A DNA stretch of 40,638 nucleotides from the NCBI GenBank assembly GCA_003176045.1, contig PSRM01000043.1, forward strand, positions 1 through 40,638, in the 5' to 3' direction. Positions 1-9,952 of the stretch are shown piece by piece. The position numbers were made by a program, and so were the translations under genes. Position 1 is the stretch's first letter. Each line of letters opens with the position of its first letter. The notes under the pieces were generated by a model. That model saw only the letters and a list, made by a program, of their open reading frames with translations, did not search any database and was not told the DNA's origin. Origin of the DNA: Verrucomicrobiota bacterium (lineage in GTDB: Bacteria; Verrucomicrobiota; Verrucomicrobiia; Limisphaerales; UBA8199).

Positions 1-20
1 CGTCTTTTGAGGCACAGAGT

Positions 21-72
21 TTCAGGGGGTTGGAAAACCCCCTGAACCGGCAGGCTGGAAAGCCTGCCCTAC
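21..72. repeat. Dispersed palindromic repeat pair
   Basis: Two adjacent hairpin-forming palindromes. The first pairs ttcaggggg with ccccctgaa. The second is a gcaggctggaaagcctgc core ending in cctac. The same two units recur at 7708-7825, so this is a dispersed family and not a gene-specific terminator. Confidence 0.75.
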
Positions 73-138
73 ATTGCTGAGGATCTTCATTTTTTCTTCA
101 ACTCAAATTGCGCGCGTGCATTCCTCTTTACTCTTGTG

Positions 139-300
139 TCATTGCGGGAGTTCTGGTTCCGTTCCCCTGCTGCCATCCCACAGCCGGAGAACTTCAACAA
201 CTTTGGGCTATAACTCCTTCCAATCCTCGGCGCTGCCGCGTTGGATGCAGTCCAGGTAGTTCAGCGCCGAGAACTGATCTGTGTTCCGGCTGCGAATCAT
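139..300 (-). pseudogene. Possible decayed short gene abutting leuS
   Basis: An ATG directly follows the leuS stop codon (TAG then ATG). It opens a 30-codon frame that reads MIRSRNTDQFSALNYLDC and ends with SAEDWKEL at a TAG at 208-210. Reading on in the same frame gives PKVVEVLRLWDGSRGTEPEL and then a TGA at 139-141. The composition looks protein-like on both sides of the internal stop. This suggests a remnant of a small gene, or a nonsense mutation or sequencing error in one. I do not recognise the family. It could also be chance open frame in GC-rich DNA. Confidence 0.28.
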
Positions 301-3300
301 CTATCCCACGACTATATTCACTAACCTCTTCGGCACCACGATGATTTTCCTGATCACCATACCATCGAGGAAGGGTTTGACCTTTTCGGCATTTTTGGCG
401 GTGGTTTCCAACTCGGCTTGACTGACGTTGAGCGGCACACGAATAACATCGCGCAGCTTGCCGTTGACCTGGACCGGAATCTCGATCGTGTCTTCAATCA
501 GAAGAGCGGGATCAAAGGAAGGCCAGGCAGCGTAGCTGATTGCGGATTTCGGATTGCGGATTTCGGATTGTCTGGCGTGCAGCTTGTGCCAGAGTTCTTC
601 GGCTACATGCGGTGCAAAGGGTTGAAGAAGAATCAGGAACTCGCGCAGGACTTTAACCGGCTTCGTCTCCCAGGGCAGAGCTTCGTTGATGAAGACCATG
701 AGGGCGGAAATCGCGGTGTTGAATCGCAGTCCATCGAGGTCTTCGGTGACTTTTTTGATGCAAGAGTGAAGCGTCTTGAGTTGCGCAGGCGTGGGGTCAG
801 CATCCTGGATAGCGGGGCTAAGACGGATCTCGTCCAGGAATTGAGCGCTCTTGTCAGGTTCAGCGGTAGAGTTCTGCTCGAACTCCGTTTCGCTCTTTTC
901 GTCCACGAACAAACGCCAGACGCGGCCCAGGAAACGGTAAACCCCCTCGACTCCTTTTGTGCTCCAGGGCTTGGTCATTTCCAACGGGCCCAGGAACATT
1001 TCGTAGAGGCGAAATGCGTCGGCGCCGAATTCCCTGAGGATTTCATCGGGATTGATAACGTTGCCCCGGGACTTTGACATCTTAAAGCTGCGAGCATCAA
1101 CCATCACGTCCGGCCTGGCTTTCAGAACATAACGGTTCCCCCGAGGCTCGACTTGCTCATAAGCCACCTTTTCGCCTTTGAGGGTTGGACCTGCTTGAGA
1201 AGCCTCTGTCGGACTTTCGCGCCGGGCAGTAACGACACCCCCGGTAGCTGTAACGTCCAATTCGTCAACAGAAACATAATTTATTTCTCCGCCTTCACGC
1301 TCCTCGCTGAAAACAGAGAACTCGAGTTCTCCCAGAATCAGGCCCTGGTTGACAAGGCGGTGAAACGGCTCCGGCGTCGAGACCTGGCCGAGATCGAAGA
1401 GGATTTTGTGCCAGAAACGAGCGTAGAGAAGGTGCAGAACCGCGTGCTCGATTCCGCCGACGTAGAGATCGACACCCGGAGTAAGAGCCGAGTTTGCATC
1501 GGACCTTGGCGCGGCGCCCATCCAGTATTTTTCAGCGGCAGAACCGGCGAATCGTTGATCGTTCGTCGAATCCAGATAGCGCAAGTAATACCAGCAACTG
1601 CCCGCCCATTGAGGCATGGTATTGGTCTCGCGCTTCGAGCCGTCAGGCAGATTCACCCAATCGCTAGCACGGGCAAGCGGCGGCCGGCCGTCAGCAGTCG
1701 GCTTGTAATCGTCCAATCGAGGAGGTAAAAGGGGCAACTCGGATTCCGGCAACGCTTCGTGATATACCCGTCCAGCGGAATCTGTTTTCCAAATTATCGG
1801 GAACGGCTCGCCCCAATAACGCTGCCGGCTGAAGAGCCAGTCGCGCAGTTTGTAGTTGATCGCGCTGGCACCCAGGCTTTTCGCTTCGAGCCACGCTGTA
1901 ATCTTGCGCTTGGCTTCCGGCGTTGGCAGGCCGTTCAGGGAAATTTCGGAATTTGCGGAGTTCACCGCAATGCCATCATCAACATAGCCTTGCCATTCTT
2001 TGCCCTCAGGCGGTTGCACAACTTGCACGATCGGCAAATTGAATTTTGTCGCGAACTCGAAGTCGCGAGTGTCGTGCCCGGGAACTGCCATGATCGCGCC
2101 CGTCCCGTACGTGGCGAGGACGTAATCAGCTATCCAAATCGGGATACGCTCCTGGTTGACGGGATTTAACGCATAAGCGCCCGTGAAAACGCCGGTCTTT
2201 TCTTTAGATTCCGTCCGCTCCTTATCCGATTTCTTGGCGACCATTGTTTTGTAAGCCTCGACCTCTGCTTGTTGTGGCTCGGTCGTGATCTGATCCACCA
2301 AACGGTGCTCAGGCGCTAGGACCATGTAAGTTGCTCCAAACAAAGTGTCCGGGCGTGTCGTGAAGACGCGAATGCGATTTTCCAAATTGGCAATTGGCAA
2401 TTGGCGATTAGCAATTCCAAAATCCACTTCGGCCCCATCACTTCGCCCGATCCAATCGCGCTGCATTTCCTTGAGCGAGTCGCTCCACTCAATTGTGTTC
2501 AAATCGGCCAGAAGCCGCTCCGCATAGGCCGTAATCCGCAGCATCCACTGGCGCATCGGTTTGCGCACAACCGGGTGGCCGCCTTCTTTGCTCACCCCGT
2601 CCAGGACTTCCTCATTGGCCAGAACGGTGCCAAGTGTGTCGCACCACCAGACCGGAGCATCGCTCACGTAAGCCAAACGCAGCGAATCAATTGTGTTGCG
2701 CCGCCACCCATCGGATCGCCCTTTCGTATCAGTCCAACTCCGGTGAATCCCGCTAAGAAAGGAGTTACTTTTCCAGTGTTCAAGGTCTCGAGGTGCATCG
2801 GACAACGCGTCTTCAAGCAGCGCAATCGAAGTCGCTTTATTCCAGACCGGATCGAAATAGCTGTTATAAATCTGCAGGAAAATCCACTGCGTCCATTTAA
2901 AATAATTTGGATCGGTCGTATTGACCTCGCGGCTCCAATCGTAGCTGAACCCGAGCGATTTGATCTGCCGCTTGAACACAGAGATGTTTTGCTCGGTGGT
3001 CTCTCGCGGATGCTGGCCAGTCTTGATGGCGTATTGTTCAGCGGGCAAACCGAAAGCATCCCATCCCATCGGGTGCAGCACGTGCAGGCCTCGCGCGCGC
3101 TTGTAGCGGGCAAGGATGTCTGTGGCGGTGTAGCCCTCGGGATGACCCACGTGCAGACCGGCGCCCGACGGATATGGGAACATGTCCAGGATATAGAATT
3201 TCCTCACGTCCTCTGGCCGTGTGTGGGCATGACGCTGAGCGAACGGATGTTCCGCCGGAACTTTCTCACCGGGGTTCCAGGCACGAAAGGTCTGCTGCTC

Positions 3301-3363
3301 GTCCCAGTGACGTTGCCACTTGGGTTCGATCAGGTGGAATGGATATTGCCGCCGTCCAGACAT
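301..3363 (-). CDS. leuS: Leucyl-tRNA synthetase
   Basis: Class I aminoacyl-tRNA synthetase that charges tRNA-Leu in the cytoplasm. The HIGH signature is HVGH at residues 71-74, after FPYPSGAGL. The KMSKS signature, followed by RGN, is near residues 761-765. The CP1 editing domain is visible as [19 protein letters not shown] and [20 protein letters not shown]. The C-terminus carries the typical [13 protein letters not shown] segment. At 1020 residues it is longer than the roughly 860 of typical bacterial LeuS. Two of the extra stretches are repeat-derived: [15 protein letters not shown] at the entrance of the editing domain (DNA 2383-2418) and [13 protein letters not shown] in the C-terminal region (DNA 537-570). 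The start at 3363 has no obvious Shine-Dalgarno. Identity is secure; whether the repeat peptides are tolerated loops is inference. Confidence 0.97.
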   Translation of the reverse strand: MSGRRQYPFHLIEPKWQRHWDEQQTFRAWNPGEKVPAEHPFAQRHAHTRPEDVRKFYILDMFPYPSGAGLHVGHPEGYTATDILARYKRARGLHVLHPMGWDAFGLPAEQYAIKTGQHPRETTEQNISVFKRQIKSLGFSYDWSREVNTTDPNYFKWTQWIFLQIYNSYFDPVWNKATSIALLEDALSDAPRDLEHWKSNSFLSGIHRSWTDTKGRSDGWRRNTIDSLRLAYVSDAPVWWCDTLGTVLANEEVLDGVSKEGGHPVVRKPMRQWMLRITAYAERLLADLNTIEWSDSLKEMQRDWIGRSDGAEVDFGIANRQLPIANLENRIRVFTTRPDTLFGATYMVLAPEHRLVDQITTEPQQAEVEAYKTMVAKKSDKERTESKEKTGVFTGAYALNPVNQERIPIWIADYVLATYGTGAIMAVPGHDTRDFEFATKFNLPIVQVVQPPEGKEWQGYVDDGIAVNSANSEISLNGLPTPEAKRKITAWLEAKSLGASAINYKLRDWLFSRQRYWGEPFPIIWKTDSAGRVYHEALPESELPLLPPRLDDYKPTADGRPPLARASDWVNLPDGSKRETNTMPQWAGSCWYYLRYLDSTNDQRFAGSAAEKYWMGAAPRSDANSALTPGVDLYVGGIEHAVLHLLYARFWHKILFDLGQVSTPEPFHRLVNQGLILGELEFSVFSEEREGGEINYVSVDELDVTATGGVVTARRESPTEASQAGPTLKGEKVAYEQVEPRGNRYVLKARPDVMVDARSFKMSKSRGNVINPDEILREFGADAFRLYEMFLGPLEMTKPWSTKGVEGVYRFLGRVWRLFVDEKSETEFEQNSTAEPDKSAQFLDEIRLSPAIQDADPTPAQLKTLHSCIKKVTEDLDGLRFNTAISALMVFINEALPWETKPVKVLREFLILLQPFAPHVAEELWHKLHARQSEIRNPKSAISYAAWPSFDPALLIEDTIEIPVQVNGKLRDVIRVPLNVSQAELETTAKNAEKVKPFLDGMVIRKIIVVPKRLVNIVVG

Positions 3364-3408
3364 GGCCGGGCAATATTGCGGAAACTAGAGCGGAACGCTA
3401 TGAAATTT

Positions 3409-3523
3409 AACGCAAAGGCGCAAAGGCGCAGACGCAAAGAAATACTGAATGCAAACCGCGAATAAACGCGAATGGACGCGAATTATGTCATGAATTCGCG
3501 TTGATTCGCGTCCATTCGCGGTT
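3409..3523. repeat. Short tandem repeats and large imperfect palindrome
   Basis: Positions 3409-3440 hold an aacgcaaagg-type array with an 8 to 9-nt period. Positions 3454-3523 hold a palindrome made of decamers (cgcgaataaa, cgcgaatgga) facing their reverse complements. It fills the spacer between the HEAT gene and leuS. It may fold at the 3' end of the HEAT transcript, but it lacks a T-run, so I do not call it a terminator. Confidence 0.7.
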
Positions 3524-3526
3524 GTC

Positions 3527-5920
3527 TTACGGTTCGGCTTTGGCCTTCAGTCCTTTAATCGGTTTGCCGTCTATGCCGACGATCCTGGCACAGGCAGCCC
3601 AACCGCCGCCGCCTTGAGTGATCTTGAGCATGAGAGCGTTCGCGCCTTCCTTCAAGTGAATCGGAGCTATATCTTCGTCGGCAGTCAGACCTCGATCAAC
3701 GTTGTTGGCGTGGACCACGGCGCCGTTGAGCCATGCCTTTACTCCATCATCGCTACCCACCAGCAAGGCGGCATCACAATCCTTGGGCGACTCAATTTTG
3801 GTTTTCAGATACGCGGCGCAATTGGCATGGTCGGGGAAGAAGGACAGAAGATCAGCGGTTTTCCCCCGAGGAAATGGTTTCCATTGGACAGCAGCACCGG
3901 GCTTTTCAGGCGGGAAGGCAATGTCAAATATGGCCATCGCGCCCGTCACACCCGGCTGGTTGTAGGGGCCGGAAACAACCCAGTCTATGAGGAAGGGACC
4001 TTGGCCGCCCGGTTTGCCGCGGATGGCCCAGGCGCGCCGGGTGATCTCGGGTGTATTACACCGCGCCAATACCTGGCTGGCGGTTTCTTTGGCGAGGTCG
4101 GGATTTGTCTTGGAAATTGGCTCGGCAATAGTCAGAGCGGCCAGGCCGGCCTCATTGGCGAGATCCGGCTCGGAAAGATAGTCCATTACTTTTTTCAGCG
4201 CCTCCGGGGTAGGGATGTGGGCTAGTTGCGCAAGGGCCTGCTTCTTCTCTTCGGGCCGCTTGGACGCAGCGATGGCCTGGAGCAGCAAATCCAGCCGTTT
4301 GGCGGTATCGGCTTCGAGACCCGCAACACTGATGCAACCGCGCAAGGCGAGTACCTGGAGGCTTGGAGTTTGGGTGGTCTGAGCCATCGAAAGCAGATAA
4401 GAAGCCGGAGCCGCATTGGGCCATTGCGCGAGAACGCGCATGCCTTCCTTCGCGAGGTCAGAATTCTGATCACGCGTGGCAGCTTGCACGGCCTCGAGCA
4501 CGGAAGGCGTGGGCAACTCGATTAGCACGGGCAAAACACGGGCACGTTCTGAAGGCTGCAATTTTGCCATAGGTCCGAGGATTATGCGGCCCGTCTGCTC
4601 TTTGTCCTGAGCGGCTTGGCAAACAGTCCTAAGGGCGGCCAGAGCAGCGTCACATTCGGCCTGAGACTTGGAATGGGCGGCCAGGTCAAGCAGCGGTACA
4701 GCCGTGCTCGGCGCGGCGACTTTTCGAAGCCCCTCGAGGGCCGCCAGGCGCACCGGCTCTGATTGATCGAAAGCGTTCTGAAGAAAGACCTTGGCCGCAT
4801 CGCTGTCGCCACGGTCACCCAGCGCCCGCAGCAGTTCAACTCTCTCGGGCGGTTCTGCGATGGCTACCTGCTTGAGAACAGCCTGTTCTACTCCGTCCCC
4901 ATGAATGCGCGCCAATGCATCGCGGGCGGCATCGCGCTCGGCGCCCGTGCTGACTGCTGCGGACTTGGCGAGCGTAGAAATGGACTTGGGATCGCCAAGG
5001 TCACCAAACGCGCTGTAAGCAGCGGTGCGGACACTCGGGTGATCGCTCTGGGAAGCCCTATTGACGGTATCAAGGACATCAGAACCTCCAAGCTTGACCC
5101 GCGCATCGAGCACCGCCAGTTGGGCATCGGCAGGCAGCTCGGGCCACTTCGCGAGGGCAGCTTTAACGACAGACTCGTCCTTGAGTTCGCGCAGCACTTG
5201 AAGGGCTGGCTTATGGAGAATCCGACCCGAGTTGCTCAACTCCAGAATCAAGGCGTTGGTACGAAAATGATAATCTGTTAGTACCAAGTCGCGCCAAGCG
5301 GCCACCAAGATGGGTTCCGGGCACTCGTCCCCGAAGCCCGGCGGGTAGCCGGCCGCCCGGACCAGAGCAGCATTACGCAGCAAACCATCGAATACCGCGC
5401 GCAAAGCATCGGCGGAAGCCGTACCGCGTGCCGCAAGCAGAGCATTGACGGCCTGCTTGCCGCCGATGCGGCCCAAGGCTGTCGCGGCCGAGGACGCAAC
5501 TGCGGTGTTCGTATCAGAGAGGGCCTTGGTGAGAAGGGGAACTGCCTTTGCATCGTGCCGCCAGCCGAGCGAATCGATGATGCCGGCCTTAACAAGGCCG
5601 GAGGTTTTCGGGAGCGCCTCGCGTAGCGCTGTAACAGCCTCCGGGAAAGGCAGTCCTTCAAGAGCATAGCGTGCGACCTGCGCAGTGCGCTCCTGCTCAA
5701 GGAGTGGGGCAATAGCCGGCACGGCTTTGGCTGTGCCGTAGAGCCTCAGGTGCTGGCAAGCCGAGCATTTGTCCGGCACGCTTGCCGTGGGCGATTGAAT
5801 GATGGCGATGAGCTTTTGTTCGTCAGCGGCGTAGAGGGAAGAAAATGCCAATGTAAGCAGAGCCGTCACCAAAGCCACGGCCACGCGTAACGTCCGCCGG
5901 AGATCGCGTAGCGATCCCAT
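3527..5920 (-). CDS. Secreted HEAT/PBS-lyase repeat protein
   Basis: Predicted exported scaffold protein of about 797 residues. From the chosen ATG at 5920 the N-terminus reads MGSLRDLRRTLR, followed by a hydrophobic stretch (VAVALVTALLTLAFSS) and a plausible cleavage site LYA-AD. Most of the protein is short alpha-helical HEAT-like repeats (for example AVPLLTKALSDTNTAVASSA and AVNALLAARGTASADALRA), a family normally used for protein-protein contacts. The last 150 residues look like a beta-sandwich domain (LLVGSDDGVKAWLNG, then LKEGANALMLKITQ), as often seen in Planctomycetes and Verrucomicrobia exported proteins. The frame stays open to an ATG at 6247, but that upstream 109-residue part is translated repeat DNA and overlaps the upstream oxidoreductase gene. 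The ATG at 5920 itself lies in a dispersed repeat. Its partner is unknown; the position downstream of the Gfo/Idh gene suggests co-transcription. Confidence 0.8.
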   Translation of the reverse strand: MGSLRDLRRTLRVAVALVTALLTLAFSSLYAADEQKLIAIIQSPTASVPDKCSACQHLRLYGTAKAVPAIAPLLEQERTAQVARYALEGLPFPEAVTALREALPKTSGLVKAGIIDSLGWRHDAKAVPLLTKALSDTNTAVASSAATALGRIGGKQAVNALLAARGTASADALRAVFDGLLRNAALVRAAGYPPGFGDECPEPILVAAWRDLVLTDYHFRTNALILELSNSGRILHKPALQVLRELKDESVVKAALAKWPELPADAQLAVLDARVKLGGSDVLDTVNRASQSDHPSVRTAAYSAFGDLGDPKSISTLAKSAAVSTGAERDAARDALARIHGDGVEQAVLKQVAIAEPPERVELLRALGDRGDSDAAKVFLQNAFDQSEPVRLAALEGLRKVAAPSTAVPLLDLAAHSKSQAECDAALAALRTVCQAAQDKEQTGRIILGPMAKLQPSERARVLPVLIELPTPSVLEAVQAATRDQNSDLAKEGMRVLAQWPNAAPASYLLSMAQTTQTPSLQVLALRGCISVAGLEADTAKRLDLLLQAIAASKRPEEKKQALAQLAHIPTPEALKKVMDYLSEPDLANEAGLAALTIAEPISKTNPDLAKETASQVLARCNTPEITRRAWAIRGKPGGQGPFLIDWVVSGPYNQPGVTGAMAIFDIAFPPEKPGAAVQWKPFPRGKTADLLSFFPDHANCAAYLKTKIESPKDCDAALLVGSDDGVKAWLNGAVVHANNVDRGLTADEDIAPIHLKEGANALMLKITQGGGGWAACARIVGIDGKPIKGLKAKAEP

Positions 5921-6168
5921 GAAAGTAGCCGTGGGCTTCAGCCCACGGGCAGCGATCTCGAAGGCAGGCCGCGTCGCGTAGCGACGCTTGAAAAGCTGCG
6001 CTCTCCAGAAACCGCAAAGTAGGACAGGCGTCCCGCCTGTCCCGAACGTGGTCGCGGAAAGAGGCAGGCCAGACGCCTGCCCTACTTTCGCGGCATTCTT
6101 GGTCGCAATACTCGTTTTAAAAAACGAGAACATTCTCGACAAAGTTCTCGACAAAGTTCTCGACAAAG
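5905..6168. repeat. Palindromic and 12-nt repeats upstream of HEAT gene
   Basis: Positions 5905-5995 resemble 21717-21815: both share the gcgtcgctacgcgacgc palindrome and the ccgtgggct/agcccacgg hairpin, followed by ggctact. Positions 6019-6085 hold a second pair of palindromes (gtaggacaggcg and gcctgccctac). Positions 6133-6168 are three tandem copies of the 12-mer ttctcgacaaag. The block is open in the HEAT frame and includes the ATG at 5920. Confidence 0.75.
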
Positions 6169-6234
6169 TTTTCTGAGGTCTGGCTTTATCCGTGTTCATC
6201 CGTGTGAATCCGTGGTTTGAAAATCTTGTCCGCA

Positions 6235-7608
6235 TCAGAGCCTCCATGGCGGTCTCGGCGTATATGCCAGCAACCGATTGGCTTGCTCATCCCCTGCAAA
6301 CTCGGCTTTCACCGGGTCCCATTTGAGCGCGCGTTTGAGCACCAACGAAATGCCGCCAATTAAAACGGCGTTCATGGTGTAGAGGGCGGTGTCCGGATTG
6401 CAAATGGTCTGGCGGCGGGTGCGGATGCAATCGAGAAAATTTCCGGAGTGGCTGTTGCAGTGATAGACGCGCGCGTCATTCGGACGCAACGGTTCGGTGA
6501 GAATCTTCGCCGGATAAGAGACAATGTTCGAGCGGTCCACGGCAATGCGGCCCTCACTGCCAATAAAGCAAGCGCCGCCTTCTTCGCCTACCTTCTCGCC
6601 TGGATAGCCACTGGAGCGGACTACCACCCCGTTCGAGTATCGGTATCGAACTTCATTACCCTCAGGCCAAACCTCGATAGGCGCTTTCACGTCGGGATTG
6701 ATCGTCCATTGGATGATGTCGTAGTGGTGCGGCGCCCAGTTGGTGTCGCCCACGATGCAGCCAGGAAGCTCCTGGCCGGTGTCACCGGCATACGGACGCC
6801 AGGAAAGCGGTCCAAGCCACATGTCCCAGTCCAATCCCTCGGGCACAGGAATGCTTTTGTCTGAAGTCCAGAAACTCGGCCAGAACGCTCCGGGCATGCG
6901 ATAGGCATACACTTCTTTGAGCTGGCCGATGCGGCCATTGCGGACCAGTTCGCATGCAGTTCGGAATTTGCCGCCATACTCGGAGCGCTGTTGGGTGCCG
7001 GCCTGGTAGATGCGAGCGTAACGCTTGCTGGTCTCGACCATGTTGAGCCCCTCGCGCACGGTAATGGCGATTGGCTTTTCGCAATAAACATCCTTGCCCG
7101 CGCGCATTGCCATCGTGGCCAGCAACGCGGCCCAATGATAGGGCACCGCTATGAGCACAGCCTGGATGTCCTGCCTGGCCAGCAGCTTGCGGAAATCGTT
7201 GTAAGCCGCCACGCCCTGGTAATCCGCCTGGCCAAGCCTTTCGGCATAAACCTGGTTGCACCGTTTCTGGGCGCGCTCGCGCCGCTCTTTGCGCACGTCG
7301 CATACGGCCATCACCTGGACGTCCTCGCGCGCGACATAGCCGCCGGGCACGTAAGTCCAGGCCCCGCCCATCAGGTGGCCCCCGCCCTGGCCGCCGATGC
7401 CGATGAAACCCATGTTGATCCGTTCGCTAGGCGAAACGTTGCCGTTCCGGGCGAACACTGTGGACGGAACGAGCGTGGGAGCAGCCAGGGCAGCGCCGGC
7501 CAGAGTGGCGGTGCGGCGCAGGAATTGGCGGCGGGTGCTGACTGAAACGTGAAACGTGAAACGTGAAGGTTGTCGGACCGTCTGGGCTTTCATCTTAGAC
7601 TGCGGCAA
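6235..7608 (-). CDS. Tat-exported Gfo/Idh/MocA family oxidoreductase
   Basis: NAD(P)-dependent sugar or cyclitol dehydrogenase-like protein with a twin-arginine signal: STRRQFLRRTA around residues 24-34, then a hydrophobic segment ending near STVFA-RN. The Rossmann dinucleotide motif is GFIGIGGQGGG at about residues 67-77, and the family's EKP motif (CEKPIA) is near residue 173. The remaining length fits the Gfo/Idh substrate domain. Such exported members are abundant in Verrucomicrobia and Planctomycetes, where they are linked to carbohydrate breakdown; the substrate cannot be told from sequence. The first ATG is at 7608, and an ATG at 7593 is equally possible. A heptamer array (7544-7567) encodes RFTFHVS directly before the twin-arginine motif. 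Confidence 0.92.
   Translation of the reverse strand: MPQSKMKAQTVRQPSRFTFHVSVSTRRQFLRRTATLAGAALAAPTLVPSTVFARNGNVSPSERINMGFIGIGGQGGGHLMGGAWTYVPGGYVAREDVQVMAVCDVRKERRERAQKRCNQVYAERLGQADYQGVAAYNDFRKLLARQDIQAVLIAVPYHWAALLATMAMRAGKDVYCEKPIAITVREGLNMVETSKRYARIYQAGTQQRSEYGGKFRTACELVRNGRIGQLKEVYAYRMPGAFWPSFWTSDKSIPVPEGLDWDMWLGPLSWRPYAGDTGQELPGCIVGDTNWAPHHYDIIQWTINPDVKAPIEVWPEGNEVRYRYSNGVVVRSSGYPGEKVGEEGGACFIGSEGRIAVDRSNIVSYPAKILTEPLRPNDARVYHCNSHSGNFLDCIRTRRQTICNPDTALYTMNAVLIGGISLVLKRALKWDPVKAEFAGDEQANRLLAYTPRPPWRL
7544..7567. repeat. Heptamer array inside Tat signal n-region
   Basis: Tandem 7-mer gaaacgt on the plus strand. On the coding strand it is acgtttc, which translates to FTFHVS just before the TRRQFLRR motif. 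Confidence 0.85.
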
Positions 7609-7707
7609 TTTCGCAGGCCAGAGAATAAGAAGGCGGAATGGATCTGTCCATCTTCGGATTGTTTGGCGGACCGGTCAGACCAGAGCCAGTGACAAAGTCC
7701 CGCCAGT

Positions 7708-7825
7708 GTAGGGCAGGCTTTCCAGCCTGCCGGTTCAGGGGGCTTTTCAGCCCCCTGAACCACCGCTTTTCAGGCTCGCGGCGCTTGAAAGCGCCGCAAC
7801 CGGCAGGCTGGAAAGCCTGCCCTAC
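7708..7825. repeat. Dispersed palindromes in 371-nt spacer
   Basis: The spacer 7609-7979 separates divergent genes. It holds an inverted pair of the gcaggctggaaagcctgc unit (7708-7733 and 7801-7825) around a ttcaggggg/ccccctgaa hairpin and a gcgcttgaaagcgc hairpin. These match 21-72. The remaining 150 nt before the YHYH gene contains no gene I can support. Confidence 0.8.
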
Positions 7826-7979
7826 AGACCTTGTCTCTAGCCGTGCGGGTCAGAACGAGTTTTGCAGCCGGCGGATTCATCCCACGAATATGCCTGTTTA
7901 TCCCATTCCACCCGGCGCTTGTCACATTCACGGCGTAATCCTTGTACTTAGCGAATAAATTCGCCTCAGCCTAAAAGCT

Positions 7980-9848
7980 ATGAAACCTGAAGTGCTTACA
8001 AACTCTCAACTGGAAAGGATGCCTATGCAAAACCCACCACAACACGTTGCCGTTTGCCGCTTTATCCGAGCTAGTTCCAAACCGGCCCCTTACGTTTCAC
8101 GTTTCACGTTTCACGTTTCACGCATCACGTTTCACGTTTCACGCATCACAATCGTTCTCCAAATCCTCCTCCTGGCCCTCTCGGCCCAGGCCAGCCCCCA
8201 AACCGATAACTGGCTCACCACTTACTCCAGCCGCTACGCCCGGATCTACACCAACTCGGCGATGCAATCCGCCGGCACCAGCCAGACAACGTGGAACAAC
8301 GGCTCCCAATCCCAGACCACCCCTGCCTATTGCGGCATCCAGGAGATCTATTCCTCCACGAACTGGGTCTATGTCCGCAGCACCGGCCTGGCCAGTTACA
8401 TTATGGGTCCGTGGTCCGTGGGTTTCCCGAACCTGCCGGCAAATCAAAAGACGCTTTACCGATTTCCGCTGTCCTGGACGGTTCCTACCATGAAGACATC
8501 AACTGGAGGGGGAACGATCGGGATTTTCGTGGACGGCGTGGCCATGTTCAATAGTTGGGACGCGTTCTACTGGAATGGCACCACGGAGACGAGTGGGGCT
8601 GGAACCGGTTACTGGAACCGGGATGCTTACGTGAACGAAGGCGCAACGTTTGACCCAGGGTATGCCCATCAGCAAAACACCGGCACATATCACTACCACG
8701 CCAACCCAATCGCGTTGCGCTATTTGCTCGGCGACCACGTGAATTACAACGCCACGAGCAAAACCTATAGTGAAGCCACAAACAATCCAAGCAAGCACTC
8801 TCCGCTGCTGGCTTTCGTAAGCGACGGCTTCCCGCTTTACGGGCCGTATGGCTATTCCAGCGCGTCCAATTCGGCCAGTGGGATTCGGCGGATGGTCTCC
8901 GGCTATGTCGTTCGCAATGGCCAATACGGCACAAGCAACCTGACGGCCAATGGACGCACGACCATACCGCAATGGGCCGTGCGCCTCTACACTAACGGCA
9001 CGGCCTATCACTCCGGCCCGAACGTCAGTACGACCTACCCATTGGGCCGCTATATGGAGGACAACGATTACCTTGGGGATCACGGCTACACGCAAGGTGT
9101 GGATTTCGATTTGGACGAATACAACGGGCGCTGGTGCGTGACGCCCGAATATCCGACCGGCATCTATGCCTATTTCGTCGCGATCGCCGCGGATGGCACG
9201 CCAGTGTTCCCTTACAACATTGGCCGCGGCTATTACGGCAGCCCAACAGGAGGGACCGTCACTTCGATCGCACAGACCGTGGCGACAAACTACCTGGGTA
9301 ACACCAACCTGGTGCAGTCGCTCAACAGTCCTGCGGTCAAGAACGGCTCCGTTACCCTGACTTGGAGTGCGATTGAAGGCGGCAGCTACCGAGTGGATGC
9401 GACCTCCGACTTTTCAGGGTGGACAAATGTTGCATCGGGCATTTCGCCGAATCAAAACGTGGGTAGCTACACGAATGTGACTGAACTGGATCATCGCTTT
9501 TATCGGGTGGTCCGGACGTCAGTTGCAAACTTCGATAGTGCTGGAACAACCACCTTCTCGGGTGGAGGCGCAACCTCATACGCCCCCGGCGGCAGCGCCA
9601 ACCGCGGCACAACTGTGACCGTGACAATTACGCTTCCGACCACGCCACCCTGGCCACCTGCGAATGCGCCCATTTCAAGCGTAACGCTCGCCGGCAGCAT
9701 CAGCGGAACAGGCATCTCTGATTCGACTCAAGGAACAGTCATTGCCACCTTCACGATCCCCTCTAATGCATCCACCGGTGCGCAAAGCATCGTGGTGGTG
9801 TTTAACAGCGGGCCCACTTACACCGTGTCGCCTTTCACGATCAATTGA
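7980..9848 (+). CDS. Exported YHYH-domain protein
   Basis: A 622-residue predicted exported protein. After a repeat-derived N-terminal segment (RFTFHVSRITFHVS, about residues 38-57) comes a hydrophobic core, IVLQILLLALSAQA-SP, which I read as the signal peptide. The central domain carries the YHYH signature: TYHYHANPIALRYLLGD near residue 236, then HSPLLAFVSDGFPLYGPYGY near 273-292. Family function is not established. The C-terminal part (YRVDATSDFSGWTNVASG and following) resembles the beta-sandwich tail modules common in Verrucomicrobia exported proteins. Several in-frame ATGs exist (7980, and two near 8018-8024), so the exact start is uncertain. An EF-hand protein follows on the same strand, which suggests the two act together outside the cytoplasm. 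Confidence 0.85.
   Translation: MKPEVLTNSQLERMPMQNPPQHVAVCRFIRASSKPAPYVSRFTFHVSRITFHVSRITIVLQILLLALSAQASPQTDNWLTTYSSRYARIYTNSAMQSAGTSQTTWNNGSQSQTTPAYCGIQEIYSSTNWVYVRSTGLASYIMGPWSVGFPNLPANQKTLYRFPLSWTVPTMKTSTGGGTIGIFVDGVAMFNSWDAFYWNGTTETSGAGTGYWNRDAYVNEGATFDPGYAHQQNTGTYHYHANPIALRYLLGDHVNYNATSKTYSEATNNPSKHSPLLAFVSDGFPLYGPYGYSSASNSASGIRRMVSGYVVRNGQYGTSNLTANGRTTIPQWAVRLYTNGTAYHSGPNVSTTYPLGRYMEDNDYLGDHGYTQGVDFDLDEYNGRWCVTPEYPTGIYAYFVAIAADGTPVFPYNIGRGYYGSPTGGTVTSIAQTVATNYLGNTNLVQSLNSPAVKNGSVTLTWSAIEGGSYRVDATSDFSGWTNVASGISPNQNVGSYTNVTELDHRFYRVVRTSVANFDSAGTTTFSGGGATSYAPGGSANRGTTVTVTITLPTTPPWPPANAPISSVTLAGSISGTGISDSTQGTVIATFTIPSNASTGAQSIVVVFNSGPTYTVSPFTIN
8092..8149. repeat. Heptamer array in YHYH gene
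   Basis: Eight tandem 7-mers, acgtttc with acgcatc variants. They lie in frame and encode RFTFHVS/RITFHVS just before the signal-peptide core. Confidence 0.9.
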
Positions 9849-9952
9849 TTATGTTAGCCGCTCCCCACGCGGTGTCGTGGAAGCGACAATGAGTGAGTGA
9901 TTTTTCTGGCAAGCTAAGAACAAACAAAACTACACCAAAAAACAAAACAAAA

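Noticed and set aside
2401..3465. Open frame of 354 codons on the plus strand
   Set aside because: Fully antisense to leuS, whose catalytic motifs are intact; no family-like sequence.
5921..6247. N-terminal extension of the HEAT protein to ATG 6247
   Set aside because: The extra 109 residues are translated palindromes and 12-mers and overlap the 3' end of the Gfo/Idh gene; the signal peptide begins after 5920.
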